A stretch of DNA of 16,397 nt from Gemmatimonadota bacterium (GCA_003220855.1 QHTP01000029.1:1-16397); one strand, 5' to 3'. Shown: positions 7,577 through 13,928, counted from the first letter of the stretch. Made by a program: numbers and translations. Notes: generated by a model not told the origin, from the letters alone.

Positions 7577-8763
7577 ACGTCCTCCACCGCTTGGGCGGCC
7601 GCGAGCGCGCGCTCGGGACCGCCGGGTTGGTTGATCGCGCGCTGCAGCGCCCGCACGGCGTTGCGCCCGGCGGCCGTCGGCAGCCCCAGCTCCAGCGCCG
7701 CGAGCCAGGAACGCTGGCCCTCGACGGACAGGGCGCCGGCGCGACCGAGACGCCGCCGCAACCCCGACACTGTGAGCGCCACCGCCGTGTCCACACCCCC
7801 GGCTCCTTCGAGCCCGGCCGCCAGCGCGTCGAGATGCTCGAGCGGTGATCGCCGCCGCCGCTCGACGCCCGAGCGCGGGGGTCCGAACCGCACGGCCACG
7901 ACCGCCAGGGCCACGAGCGCCACGCCTACGAGCTGGAGGATGGCCCACCCCGCGGGATGGCCCACCAGCCAGGCCGCCGACGCCGCCAGCAGCGAGCCGC
8001 CCGAGCCGAACCCCTGGTGATACTCGTCGACGACCACTCGGCGCGTGCGCCCGTCCGCAAACCAGGGGAGCACCGCGAGGCCGGCGTCGGTTTCCTTGAG
8101 CGAGCGGTTCGTCAGCAACCCGCCGTCGGCGAGCAGAATCGCTTCACCGCCCGACGCAAACCCGAGGCGGATGGCGAGCGGACGACCGCCTCTCGTGCCG
8201 AGCAGGGTGTCCACGCGAACGGCGAGACGGGGTGTGCATTGATCGCCATCGGGACGTTCCGCCGTCCCGGCCGCGAGCGACTCGGCCGGCGTCCGTACCA
8301 GCGCGCGACCGGCACGAGGGAGACGCCAGGCACCGCTCAGGACGGGACTCGAATCCGCTGCCGCTCCACGCCGCAGGCGTCGGGAATGGTATCCGAAGCA
8401 GGTCTCGATCCCCGTCACGCCAGCGACGAAGACCCGTCCCCTATGCATCACATAGTCGCGCACCGCGGCGAGCTCACGTGCGGTAGGGCGGTCGATGTCG
8501 AGGAACGCGAGCTGGACCGCCCGGCGGGGCTGGGCGCTGTCGCTCGCGAGGTCGAAGTAGGGGTGTCGCCGCTGCTCGACCGTCATCCCGAGGCGCCTGA
8601 GGGTCTGTGCCAGGCCTTTGGCGCCGTGCGGTCCGGCCAGGTAGGTGGAGAGCCGGGGGTCTTCCAGATCCCGGGTGGGTGCGGTCACCACGCCGGCGAC
8701 CGCGGCGAGTACCACCGCGACGATCGCCCCGAGGACGACCGCCCGCTCACCGCGTCGCAGCAT
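7534..8763 (-). CDS. DUF4350 domain membrane protein
   Basis: The protein has 409 residues from ATG 8763-8761 (GGGA just upstream), overlapping the DUF4129 gene by 17 bp. An ATG 17 codons earlier is possible but would extend deep into the upstream gene. A membrane helix sits at about 8-28, directly after the basic MLRRGER. The extracytoplasmic part carries DUF4350-like motifs: STYLAGPHGAKGLAQTLRRLG, then LADGGLLTNRSLKE and VVVDEYHQGF. A second hydrophobic region (about 265-300) returns to a cytoplasmic, helical, Arg-rich C-terminus. The fold of the middle part resembles a class-I glutamine amidotransferase-like Rossmann fold in known members, but no catalytic Cys is obvious, so enzyme activity is not claimed. 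It is consistently found beside MoxR and DUF58 genes in other bacteria. It overlaps the MoxR gene, indicating co-translation. Confidence 0.82.
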   Translation of the reverse strand: MLRRGERAVVLGAIVAVVLAAVAGVVTAPTRDLEDPRLSTYLAGPHGAKGLAQTLRRLGMTVEQRRHPYFDLASDSAQPRRAVQLAFLDIDRPTARELAAVRDYVMHRGRVFVAGVTGIETCFGYHSRRLRRGAAADSSPVLSGAWRLPRAGRALVRTPAESLAAGTAERPDGDQCTPRLAVRVDTLLGTRGGRPLAIRLGFASGGEAILLADGGLLTNRSLKETDAGLAVLPWFADGRTRRVVVDEYHQGFGSGGSLLAASAAWLVGHPAGWAILQLVGVALVALAVVAVRFGPPRSGVERRRRSPLEHLDALAAGLEGAGGVDTAVALTVSGLRRRLGRAGALSVEGQRSWLAALELGLPTAAGRNAVRALQRAINQPGGPERALAAAQAVEDVWEELRPQTTRAAS

Positions 8764-9367
8764 GGATCCCGAGCCCGGCGGCCAGCGCGTCGAAGCGGTG
8801 CCACTCTTCGGCATCGCACGGCGTCCCCCCGAACACGTGGCGATACAAGCTCGCCACCAGCTCAGTCAGCCCCGAGCGCCCGTCGGCGTCGAGCCGTGCT
8901 TCGAGCGTGTACTCCGCGGGAGTCTTGGACGGATGGAACTGCACGATGCGACGCTCATCGAGGTCGAGCACCGCAGCGAGGAAGCGAACCCCGAGCGCCT
9001 CGGCGAACCGGCCCGCGGCGCTCAGGCGCCGCGCTTCCGCCGCATACCAGACGGCGTCGCGCAGCTGGGCGGCGGACGGCGCGTGCGGGCGGACCGGCTC
9101 GCCCGGCCGCAACGAGCGCCACAGCACCCAGCCGAGGTGCGCGAGCGAAGCAACGAGTGCCAGGGTCAGGACGCCGAGCACGATATAGTAGCGAACCGGA
9201 AAGACGAGGCGCAGCCCCTCGAGCCAGTCCATCACGCGATGCCACTGGGTGAGCAGCCAGGACCACGTGCTGCTGGGCTCGCTCCAGCGGTACTCGCGCG
9301 CCGCGAAGACGGTGCGGAGCGCCGCGCGCAGCGAGTCCGGATCGGCGGCCTGAGGCGTGACGCTCAC
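8747..9367 (-). CDS. DUF4129 domain single-pass membrane protein
   Basis: The protein has 206 residues starting at GTG 9367-9365, which overlaps the preceding stop as GTGA, with GAGGG immediately upstream. The N-terminal about 55 residues are amphipathic and Trp-rich (STWSWLLTQWHRVMDWLEGL). One membrane helix lies at about 59-86. A helical cytoplasmic domain at about 95-200 contains AVWYAAEARRLSAAGRFAEAL, then SKTPAEYTLEARL, matching the DUF4129 pattern in which a short conserved Thr/Glu motif follows a TPR-like helix pair. Many DUF4129 domains are fused to transglutaminase-like proteins; this one is stand-alone. Its place between a multi-pass membrane protein and the DUF4350/MoxR/DUF58 genes marks it as a component of the MoxR membrane complex. 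The molecular role of the family is unknown. Confidence 0.8.
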   Translation of the reverse strand: MSVTPQAADPDSLRAALRTVFAAREYRWSEPSSTWSWLLTQWHRVMDWLEGLRLVFPVRYYIVLGVLTLALVASLAHLGWVLWRSLRPGEPVRPHAPSAAQLRDAVWYAAEARRLSAAGRFAEALGVRFLAAVLDLDERRIVQFHPSKTPAEYTLEARLDADGRSGLTELVASLYRHVFGGTPCDAEEWHRFDALAAGLGIHAATR

Positions 9368-10128
9368 GCCCTCGCGGCTGCGACCCCGAGGTGTTGGCTC
9401 AGCAGCTCCAAGTCAAACGCTTCCTTGCGCACCCGCAGGTCGTAATAGAACAGGGTGAAGACGCAGCTGATGAACGGATACAGCAAGAGGGAGATCAGGC
9501 CCAGGCCGATCAGCGCCGGCACCGTCAGCGGGGGAAAGAGGGCGGCGGCGACGCCGGCAATCACGCCGAACCCCAGCAAGAAGAGGATGAGCAGGACGGT
9601 GACCACGAAGTACAGTCCGAACGCTTTCCATTTGAATCCGCTGGTGAGCTTCCAGGAACGGCCCACGCCGTCCGACCCGCCCGGCAGCGGCTCGAGCACG
9701 GCGGCCTGCACCGCGACGCACAGGCCGCAGGCGACGACGATCCCGGGAATGATGAGGAGGAAGCACGCCAGGACGGTCAGGATGCCCGAGGCGAAGCCGG
9801 CGCTGAAGCTGCGGCCCATCTTCGACAGGGCGAAATCGAGCGCATCGCCCATCGAGGGCTCGTGGCCGAGGTATGCCTGCGACACCACCCGGATGGAGGC
9901 GCCCGTGACGAGCAGGTACCCCACGAAGGTCAGCAGCTGCGACAGCAGGTAGAGCCCGAAATGCTGCTGTGGACCGCCTCCGAGCTGGACGAACAGACTC
10001 AGCGCCGTCGGGAGGCCCTGGCACACGATGGCGATGCCGAAGAAGACGCCGGCATGACGTCGCAGCAGCGCGAACGACGCATCCAGGATCTCGCCTAACG
10101 CCATCGGCCGGAGCTGCGTGGTAGCCAT
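9364..10128 (-). CDS. Multi-pass membrane protein (glycerophosphodiesterase membrane-domain-like)
   Basis: The protein has 254 residues. The start at ATG 10128-10126 is secure because of a perfect GAAGGAGG ribosome-binding site 5 nt upstream; the frame is open for 78 more codons upstream, but these are non-coding in character. The protein begins MATTQLRPMALGEILDASF, the typical opening of membrane proteins annotated as glycerophosphoryl diester phosphodiesterase membrane domain. About six membrane helices follow, and it ends with the conserved YYDLRVRKE (228-236) and a short tail. There is no phosphodiesterase catalytic domain, so it is not an enzyme of that kind. It is the first gene of the long minus-strand run and lies 32 bp from the divergent RDD-SpoIIM gene, so both cassette halves probably share a control region. 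A transport or assembly role for the MoxR complex is inference. Confidence 0.8.
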   Translation of the reverse strand: MATTQLRPMALGEILDASFALLRRHAGVFFGIAIVCQGLPTALSLFVQLGGGPQQHFGLYLLSQLLTFVGYLLVTGASIRVVSQAYLGHEPSMGDALDFALSKMGRSFSAGFASGILTVLACFLLIIPGIVVACGLCVAVQAAVLEPLPGGSDGVGRSWKLTSGFKWKAFGLYFVVTVLLILFLLGFGVIAGVAAALFPPLTVPALIGLGLISLLLYPFISCVFTLFYYDLRVRKEAFDLELLSQHLGVAAARA

Positions 10129-10160
10129 GGGTCCTCCTTCGTGATTAAGATGACTCCCGA
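10129..10160. promoter_or_regulatory. 32-bp divergent start region between the MoxR cassette and RDD-SpoIIM
   Basis: Only 32 bases separate the two start codons. The left part is the minus-strand ribosome-binding site (AGGAGG near 10133-10138). The centre holds the only AT-rich patch nearby, TGATTAAGAT (10142-10151), which could serve as a -10 element for either direction. I find no good -35 partner within the gap, so promoter elements must extend into coding sequence. A plus-strand start in this patch would give a nearly leaderless mRNA, which agrees with the missing ribosome-binding site of the fusion gene. This is a weak inference. Confidence 0.35.
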
Positions 10161-11963
10161 ATGCCCGCCCCGCGAGCCCCGACGGTCCCGCAGTTCGCGC
10201 GGCGCCTCGCGATCGAGACGCCGGAACACCTCGTGCTCGAGCTCGAGCTCGCCGGCGTGGGATCGCGCATCGCCGCCGCCGCATGCGACGCGGTACTCCT
10301 CGCGGTGCTGTACGTCGGGCTCGGCCTGGCGCTGGTGGCGCTCTCGACGGGGCGCGAGTCACCCGGGCCGTGGTCGACGCTCGTCGCGGTGCTCGCGGTG
10401 CTCGCCCTCTTCCTCCTGTTCTGGTGCTATTTCCTGCTGTTCGAGGCGCTCAACCACGGCCGCACGCCGGGCAAGCGCCTCATGGGCATTCGCGTCGTGA
10501 TGGATACGGGGCACCCGATCACGTTCGCGGCCGCCGCGGTGCGGAACCTGATCCGCGTCGTCGACGCGCTCCCCCCCCCGTTCGGCCTGGTGGGCCTCAC
10601 CTTCGTGCTGTTCCATCCGCAGAACAAGCGGCTGGGCGACATCGTGGCCGGAACGGTGGTCGCGCGCGACCGGCCCGAGGACGTCCAGCTGGGTGGCGTG
10701 TCCGCCGATCGGGAGCCGGGGGCCGAACCGCTCGAGACCGGACCGCCCGAGCTCAGCGACGAGGAGTTCCGCCTGCTGGACCAGTACCTCGAGCGCCTGG
10801 AGGGACTGGACGGCGCTCTGCGCCGTCGCTTTACCGCCGAGCTGGCGGCCCGGTTCGCCCCGCGCGTTCCCCGGCGGGATGCCGATCCGGAGGCGTTCCT
10901 GGTACGGCTCCACACGGCGGAGTTCGAGAAACGGAGCGGCCGCCTGGCCACGCGACGGACCGACGGTGCCGGACGAACGACCGTCGCGGCGGAGCGCTTC
11001 GTGACGCGGAAGCGAGATTCCTGGGAGGCGTTCCGCACCCTCGCGGCTCGAGCGGAGCGGTTCGGCCTGAAGCAGCTGGGTGCAGCGGAGATTCCCGCGT
11101 TCGCGGCGCGCTATCGCGAAGTGGCGGCCGATCTGGCGCGCGCCCGTACGTATGGAGTCGACCCCAGGGTGCTCGAGTATCTCGAGCGCGTCGTGAGCGC
11201 CGGCCACAATGCGATCTACGGCCGGCACATCGGCCACCGTGTCCACGTGGTCCGGCTCGTTCTGCGGGAGCTGCCGGCCGCCGTGGTGGCCGCGCGCGCG
11301 TACGTGGTGACGGCCCTCCTCGTGTTCGCCGTTCCGGCCATGACCGGATACGTGCTCATCCGCGAGCGCCCCGCGATCGCGGAGCAGGTGCTCCCCGACG
11401 AGATGCTGGCGCGCGCGCGCGCGGGAGTCGAAAACCGCGCGCAGGGAATCGGCTACGCGCAGGCGCCCTCGATGTACCTGCCGTTCATCGCCTCGCGGAT
11501 CATCACGAACAATGTGCAAGTGGCGTTCCTGGGCTTCGCGCTCGGGATCACCGCGGGCATCGGCACGTTGCTGCTGCTCGTGTTCAACGGGCTGTTCTTC
11601 GGCGCGGTGCTGGGGCTGTTCGCGAACTACGGACTGGCCGGGTGGCTGCTCACCTTCGTCGCCGGCCACGGCGTGCTGGAGCTTTCGGCGATCTTCATCG
11701 CCGGCGGTGCCGGGCTGCTCGTGGCCCGGGCGCTCCTCGCGCCCGGAGACCTGACCCGGCGCGATGCGCTGGTGCTCGCCGGCCGCCGGGCCGCCCGCAT
11801 GGTCGGAGCCGCCGTCCTGCTGCTGGCGCTCGCGGGCACGATCGAAGGATTGCTCTCCGCGAGCGACGCCCCCGCTCCTTTCAAGCTCGCCACCAGCGCC
11901 GCCACGGCCGTCTTGCTCGCGCTCTACCTGACCAACGGCTCCCGCCCCAGGGCGGACGGATAA
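10161..11963 (+). CDS. RDD - SpoIIM (DUF95) fusion membrane protein
   Basis: The protein has 600 residues from ATG 10161. No ribosome-binding site is visible upstream, but no other in-frame start precedes the conserved IETPEHLVLELELAG segment. Residues about 18-170 form an RDD domain: Arg36 and Asp43 in the first helix, a second helix at about 72-96, NHGRTPGKRLMGIRVV (98-113) and KRLGDIVAGT with Asp160. A helical linker (about 195-275, ELSDEEFRLLDQYLERL) follows, as in long RDD proteins. From about 278 the sequence is SpoIIM-like: RDSWEAFRTLAARAERFGLKQL, DLARARTYG, and then the membrane bundle with the signature HGVLELSAIFIAGGAGL. In other genomes RDD and SpoIIM are generally separate neighbouring genes beside MoxR cassettes, so the fusion makes a physical partnership explicit. 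It diverges from the MoxR cassette. A transport function is often assumed for RDD but not shown. Confidence 0.88.
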   Translation: MPAPRAPTVPQFARRLAIETPEHLVLELELAGVGSRIAAAACDAVLLAVLYVGLGLALVALSTGRESPGPWSTLVAVLAVLALFLLFWCYFLLFEALNHGRTPGKRLMGIRVVMDTGHPITFAAAAVRNLIRVVDALPPPFGLVGLTFVLFHPQNKRLGDIVAGTVVARDRPEDVQLGGVSADREPGAEPLETGPPELSDEEFRLLDQYLERLEGLDGALRRRFTAELAARFAPRVPRRDADPEAFLVRLHTAEFEKRSGRLATRRTDGAGRTTVAAERFVTRKRDSWEAFRTLAARAERFGLKQLGAAEIPAFAARYREVAADLARARTYGVDPRVLEYLERVVSAGHNAIYGRHIGHRVHVVRLVLRELPAAVVAARAYVVTALLVFAVPAMTGYVLIRERPAIAEQVLPDEMLARARAGVENRAQGIGYAQAPSMYLPFIASRIITNNVQVAFLGFALGITAGIGTLLLLVFNGLFFGAVLGLFANYGLAGWLLTFVAGHGVLELSAIFIAGGAGLLVARALLAPGDLTRRDALVLAGRRAARMVGAAVLLLALAGTIEGLLSASDAPAPFKLATSAATAVLLALYLTNGSRPRADG

Positions 11964-11982
11964 CGCACAACGCCTTCATGGG

Positions 11983-12026
11983 GCGCCACCATTGGGCGGG
12001 TGCGCAGAACCGCGGCCGGTGGCGCC
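11983..12026. terminator. Possible hairpin between convergent genes
   Basis: A perfect 9-bp inverted repeat, GGCGCCACC (11983-11991) and GGTGGCGCC (12018-12026), with a 26-nt GC-rich loop, follows the stop codon of the RDD-SpoIIM gene by 20 bases. No T-run follows on either strand, so it is not a standard intrinsic terminator. It may act as a bidirectional, Rho-assisted 3' end. Nothing else is recognisable between 11964 and 12039. Confidence 0.35.
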
Positions 12027-12039
12027 GACTCACGGCGTC

Positions 12040-12079
12040 CGCTTCACCGCTTCACCGCTTCACCGATTCACCGGTTTAG
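12040..12079. repeat. Octanucleotide tandem repeat at a stop codon
   Basis: Five consecutive 8-base units are present: CGCTTCAC three times (12040-12063), CGATTCAC (12064-12071) and a decayed CGGTTTAG (12072-12079). The last unit contains the stop codon (TAA at 12078-12076) of the minus-strand DHp gene, so the array begins exactly at that gene's 3' end and runs into the convergent intergenic gap. No inverted partner is seen. Confidence 0.85.
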
Positions 12080-12270
12080 CGGTCCAGGGCTTCGAGAATG
12101 CCGCGCATCTTGCGCGACAGGGCTTCAATCTGCTTCAGGCCCGCGACCGTCTCCCCATCGTACTTGTCCTGCCCCAAGAGGAGCAGCTGCGTCTCGGCCA
12201 GGATGGCCGCGAGCGGGTTGGACAGGTCATGTCGGAGCTTGCGGATCTGGTCTGGGGGGGGGTCGGCCAT
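12076..12270 (-). CDS. Stand-alone histidine-kinase DHp (HisKA-like) mini-protein, 64 aa
   Basis: The start ATG 12270-12268 overlaps the stop of the upstream 94-aa gene by one base (TAATG), a hallmark of translational coupling. The 64 residues are MADPPPDQ followed by an H-box helix (IRKLRHDLSNPLAAILAETQ), a short turn with DKYDGE, and a second helix (GLKQIEALSRKMRGILEALD). That is exactly one dimerisation/phospho-acceptor hairpin: His14 sits in the HDLxxPL context of HisKA domains. There is no ATPase (N, G1, F, G2) domain anywhere nearby on this strand. The protein could dimerise into a four-helix bundle and act as a phosphotransfer relay, a decoy, or a regulator of a full kinase. The second possibility is a remnant of a lost kinase, but the coupling and clean reading frame argue for a maintained gene. 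A run of nine C lies at codons 3-6. Confidence 0.75.
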   Translation of the reverse strand: MADPPPDQIRKLRHDLSNPLAAILAETQLLLLGQDKYDGETVAGLKQIEALSRKMRGILEALDR

Positions 12271-12554
12271 TAGAGCAGGGACCGATACAGATCGCGCAGG
12301 TGATGGTCGCGCAGGTCCCGTACCGCCTGCCACAGGTCCGGCTCCGACGTGGCGCAGAAGATCTCGGCCGTCGCCCGCTCCGCCTCGGTGTCCGCCGCCC
12401 CGAACAAGACCCGACCCCGCCACACGCCGTCCTCGCTGCGGCGCACCTGGAGGCGAATGGGGATGAGTTGTCCGTCGAAGCGAATGGGGGGGAGGTCGTG
12501 GACGACCGCGTCGCCCGAGTCAGGTGCGTTGAAGCGTGCCGGCTGTGCAGGCAT
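12270..12554 (-). CDS. Hypothetical 94-aa cytoplasmic protein coupled to the DHp mini-protein
   Basis: From ATG 12554-12552 to a TAA at 12272-12270 that overlaps the next ATG. I do not recognise the family. The protein is soluble, with no signal peptide or membrane helix. The first two-thirds look like beta strands (VVHDLPPIRFDGQLIPIRLQ, then GVWRGRVLFGA), which might form a small barrel or PilZ-like fold. The last third is an acidic/amphipathic helix pair (DTEAERATAEIF, EPDLWQAVRDLRDHHLRDL). It contains one Cys. A weak AGG lies 7 nt before the start, and a candidate promoter lies about 30 bp further up. Coupling to the DHp protein suggests that the two act together, perhaps as a two-part signalling module. 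That is inference only. Confidence 0.68.
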   Translation of the reverse strand: MPAQPARFNAPDSGDAVVHDLPPIRFDGQLIPIRLQVRRSEDGVWRGRVLFGAADTEAERATAEIFCATSEPDLWQAVRDLRDHHLRDLYRSLL

Positions 12555-12579
12555 GCGGCGCCTAGGGCTGGTTTGTGCA

Positions 12580-12607
12580 AAGATATAAGAGTCGGAGACT
12601 TACGCAA
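12580..12607 (-). promoter_or_regulatory. Candidate promoter for the 94-aa / DHp gene pair
   Basis: On the minus strand TTGCGT (12607-12602), 16 bases, then TATCTT (12585-12580), inside the only AT-rich patch of the 12555-12675 gap. Match to sigma70 consensus is moderate (four of six in each hexamer). Its position, about 25 bases upstream of the ATG at 12554, is suitable. Confidence 0.35.
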
Positions 12608-12613
12608 TAGAAT

Positions 12614-12677
12614 GGGGGCTCGGGCCTCGGGACTCGCGGGTGACGTCCGAGCCTCGAGGCCCGAACCCCGAGCCCCT
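12614..12677. repeat. Inverted heptad array (GGNCTCG units) downstream of the M50 gene
   Basis: Left array, three 7-base units: GGGCTCG (12616), GGCCTCG (12623), GGACTCG (12630). Spacer of 11 bases, 12637-12647. Right array, four units in reverse orientation: CGAGCCT (12648), CGAGGCC (12655), CGAACCC (12662), CGAGCCC (12669). The two arrays can pair into a long, GC-rich hairpin (for example 12615-12624 with 12667-12676). The right end touches the stop codon (TAG, 12678-12676) of the M50 gene, so the element lies at that gene's 3' end and might function as its terminator, although no T-run follows. It closely resembles the 15632-15717 element in architecture but not in sequence. Confidence 0.85.
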
Positions 12678-13785
12678 AGATCCGGAACGGGATCGGTGCG
12701 AAGGTGACGACGAACAGCGCCAGCGCCACCCACGCGAACCGGCGCCGCGACGCGGGCAGCGGCCGTTCCGCGTCGAGCACCGGCGGATGTGCCAGACGCC
12801 CCCGTGCCAAGACCAGCACGAGCACGCCCCACACGTACCACCCCGACCACCAGCGTCCGAGCAGGATGATGAGGCACCAGAACACGAAGGCGATCCGCTG
12901 ATGCCAGCGCGGCAGCGTTGCGTACAGCACATGCCCGCCGTCGAGCTGGGAGATCGGCAGCAGGTTCAGCATCGTGACGAGCATCCCGACCCATCCCGCG
13001 AAGGCGACGGGATGGACGCTGACGGCGACCGCGCGACCGAGCACCAACCGCTGCAGCAGCAGCGTGATCAGGGAGTCGCCCAGGGGAATCTGCGGACCGC
13101 CGGCGAAATACACGGCGAGTCCGCGGAAACCCTCCTGGGGAGCGACCGGATGACTCAACGCCAGTCCCGCTGCCAGCACGGGCAGCGCGACCAGGAATCC
13201 AGCTATCGGCCCGGCCACGCCGACGTCGAACAACTGCCGGCGGTCCGACAGCACGGTGCGCAGCCGAATGAACGCGCCCATGGTGCCGATGAACGTGGGG
13301 AACATCGGCACGGGGATGAAATACGGGGGTGAGACGTCCAGCTGGTAGCGGCGCGCGACCACGTAGTGCCCGAGCTCGTGGCACAGGAGAATGGCGAGCA
13401 GCGGGGCGGCAAACGGAAGCCCGCTGGCCCAGGCTTGGAGAAAGCCGGGATATCCGGGGTAGCCGCTGGTGAAGAACACCAGAACACCGGTGTAAGGAAT
13501 GCCGTTGGCCAGCACCGCGCCGGCGAACGTGATGGTGTAGAGCGTCGCCAGAAACAGGGCCAGGTGGAGCCCCCACCGCTCGCGTCGGCGGGCGAGCGGG
13601 CGGGTGAGCACCAGGTGGCGCCCGTCGGGCTCGTTCGACCAGTAGTACCCGCCGGGCCACTGTCGGAGCACCTGTGCGAGCGCCGGGGACGGGCCGGCGT
13701 GCATCGGATGTACAAGTGCGTCAACGACTTCGCGGTCCGGCAGGGACACGGTCCGCCACGCTACCAGAAAGTCGCCGAGGGTCAC
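12676..13785 (-). CDS. M50 family (site-2 protease type) membrane metalloprotease
   Basis: The protein has 369 residues from GTG 13785-13783, with AAGAG upstream; ATG 13704 is a possible shorter start. The frame is open to 13926, but that stretch covers the rho promoter and looks non-coding. The N-terminal about 65 residues form a small soluble domain (WPGGYYWSNEPDGRHLVL). The membrane core carries the zinc site HELGH (136-140, Glu137 catalytic), the conserved PPYFIPVPMFP loop and the third ligand in NLLPISQLDGGH (Asp282). At least six hydrophobic helices are present. No PDZ domain is seen, so it resembles the minimal bacterial group rather than RseP. Such proteases cleave membrane-embedded regulators or signal remnants by regulated intramembrane proteolysis; the substrate here is unknown. 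It diverges from rho, and the rho -35 element begins 10 bases upstream of this start codon. The gene ends at an inverted heptad array. Confidence 0.9.
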   Translation of the reverse strand: MTLGDFLVAWRTVSLPDREVVDALVHPMHAGPSPALAQVLRQWPGGYYWSNEPDGRHLVLTRPLARRRERWGLHLALFLATLYTITFAGAVLANGIPYTGVLVFFTSGYPGYPGFLQAWASGLPFAAPLLAILLCHELGHYVVARRYQLDVSPPYFIPVPMFPTFIGTMGAFIRLRTVLSDRRQLFDVGVAGPIAGFLVALPVLAAGLALSHPVAPQEGFRGLAVYFAGGPQIPLGDSLITLLLQRLVLGRAVAVSVHPVAFAGWVGMLVTMLNLLPISQLDGGHVLYATLPRWHQRIAFVFWCLIILLGRWWSGWYVWGVLVLVLARGRLAHPPVLDAERPLPASRRRFAWVALALFVVTFAPIPFRI

Positions 13786-13794
13786 GCGGCGCTC

Positions 13795-13823
13795 TTGACT
13801 GGGACTTCGGGGTAGCCTAAAAT
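13795..13823 (+). promoter_or_regulatory. Sigma70-type promoter for rho-ruvX-mltG
   Basis: TTGACT (13795-13800), 17 bases, TAAAAT (13818-13823): five of six and five of six consensus matches with optimal spacing. A start near 13830 would give a leader of about 99 nt before the rho GTG. Such a strong promoter suits an essential housekeeping gene. Confidence 0.75.
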
Positions 13824-13829
13824 AGTTGT

Positions 13830-13928
13830 TTCGTACTCCTTCGAATTCCCAGATTCCATTTTCAACATCACCGCGCTCACTCCCCCACCCCGGGGTTTCG
13901 CCCGCCGTAGCATGGAGCAACGACACAC
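13830..13928 (+). promoter_or_regulatory. rho leader region with C-rich tract and overlapping 11-codon reading frame
   Basis: The predicted leader is about 99 nt. It carries a C-rich, G-poor tract (CTCACTCCCCCACCCC, about 13876-13891), the type of RNA to which Rho binds. It also holds a short reading frame, ATG 13912 to TGA 13947, that overlaps the rho start in another frame and begins with the GGAG used as the rho ribosome-binding site. Rho genes in some bacteria are autoregulated through their leaders; whether this leader does so is inference. Confidence 0.35.

Noticed and set aside
9364..10362. 332-residue version of the multi-pass membrane protein
   Set aside because: The additional 78 residues are Arg/Pro-rich and overlap the divergent gene. 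The perfect AGGAGG before the ATG at 10128 fixes the start.
10283..12079. 598-codon plus-strand frame overlapping the RDD-SpoIIM gene in another frame
   Set aside because: Arg/Pro/Ala-rich with no membrane segments or motifs. The overlapping frame has two clear domains.
12040..12079. Repeat array as a possible CRISPR
   Set aside because: Units of 7-8 bases with no unique spacers. None of the three arrays has CRISPR geometry and no cas gene is present.
12614..12677. Heptad hairpin as a standard intrinsic terminator
   Set aside because: The stem is strong, but neither side has a T-run, and its tandem 7-base structure is not explained by termination alone. It is kept as a repeat.
13786..13926. 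N-terminal extension of the M50 protease frame to 13926
   Set aside because: The added codons cover the rho promoter and leader, and the peptide has no resemblance to the rest. A start at 13785 or 13704 is more reasonable.
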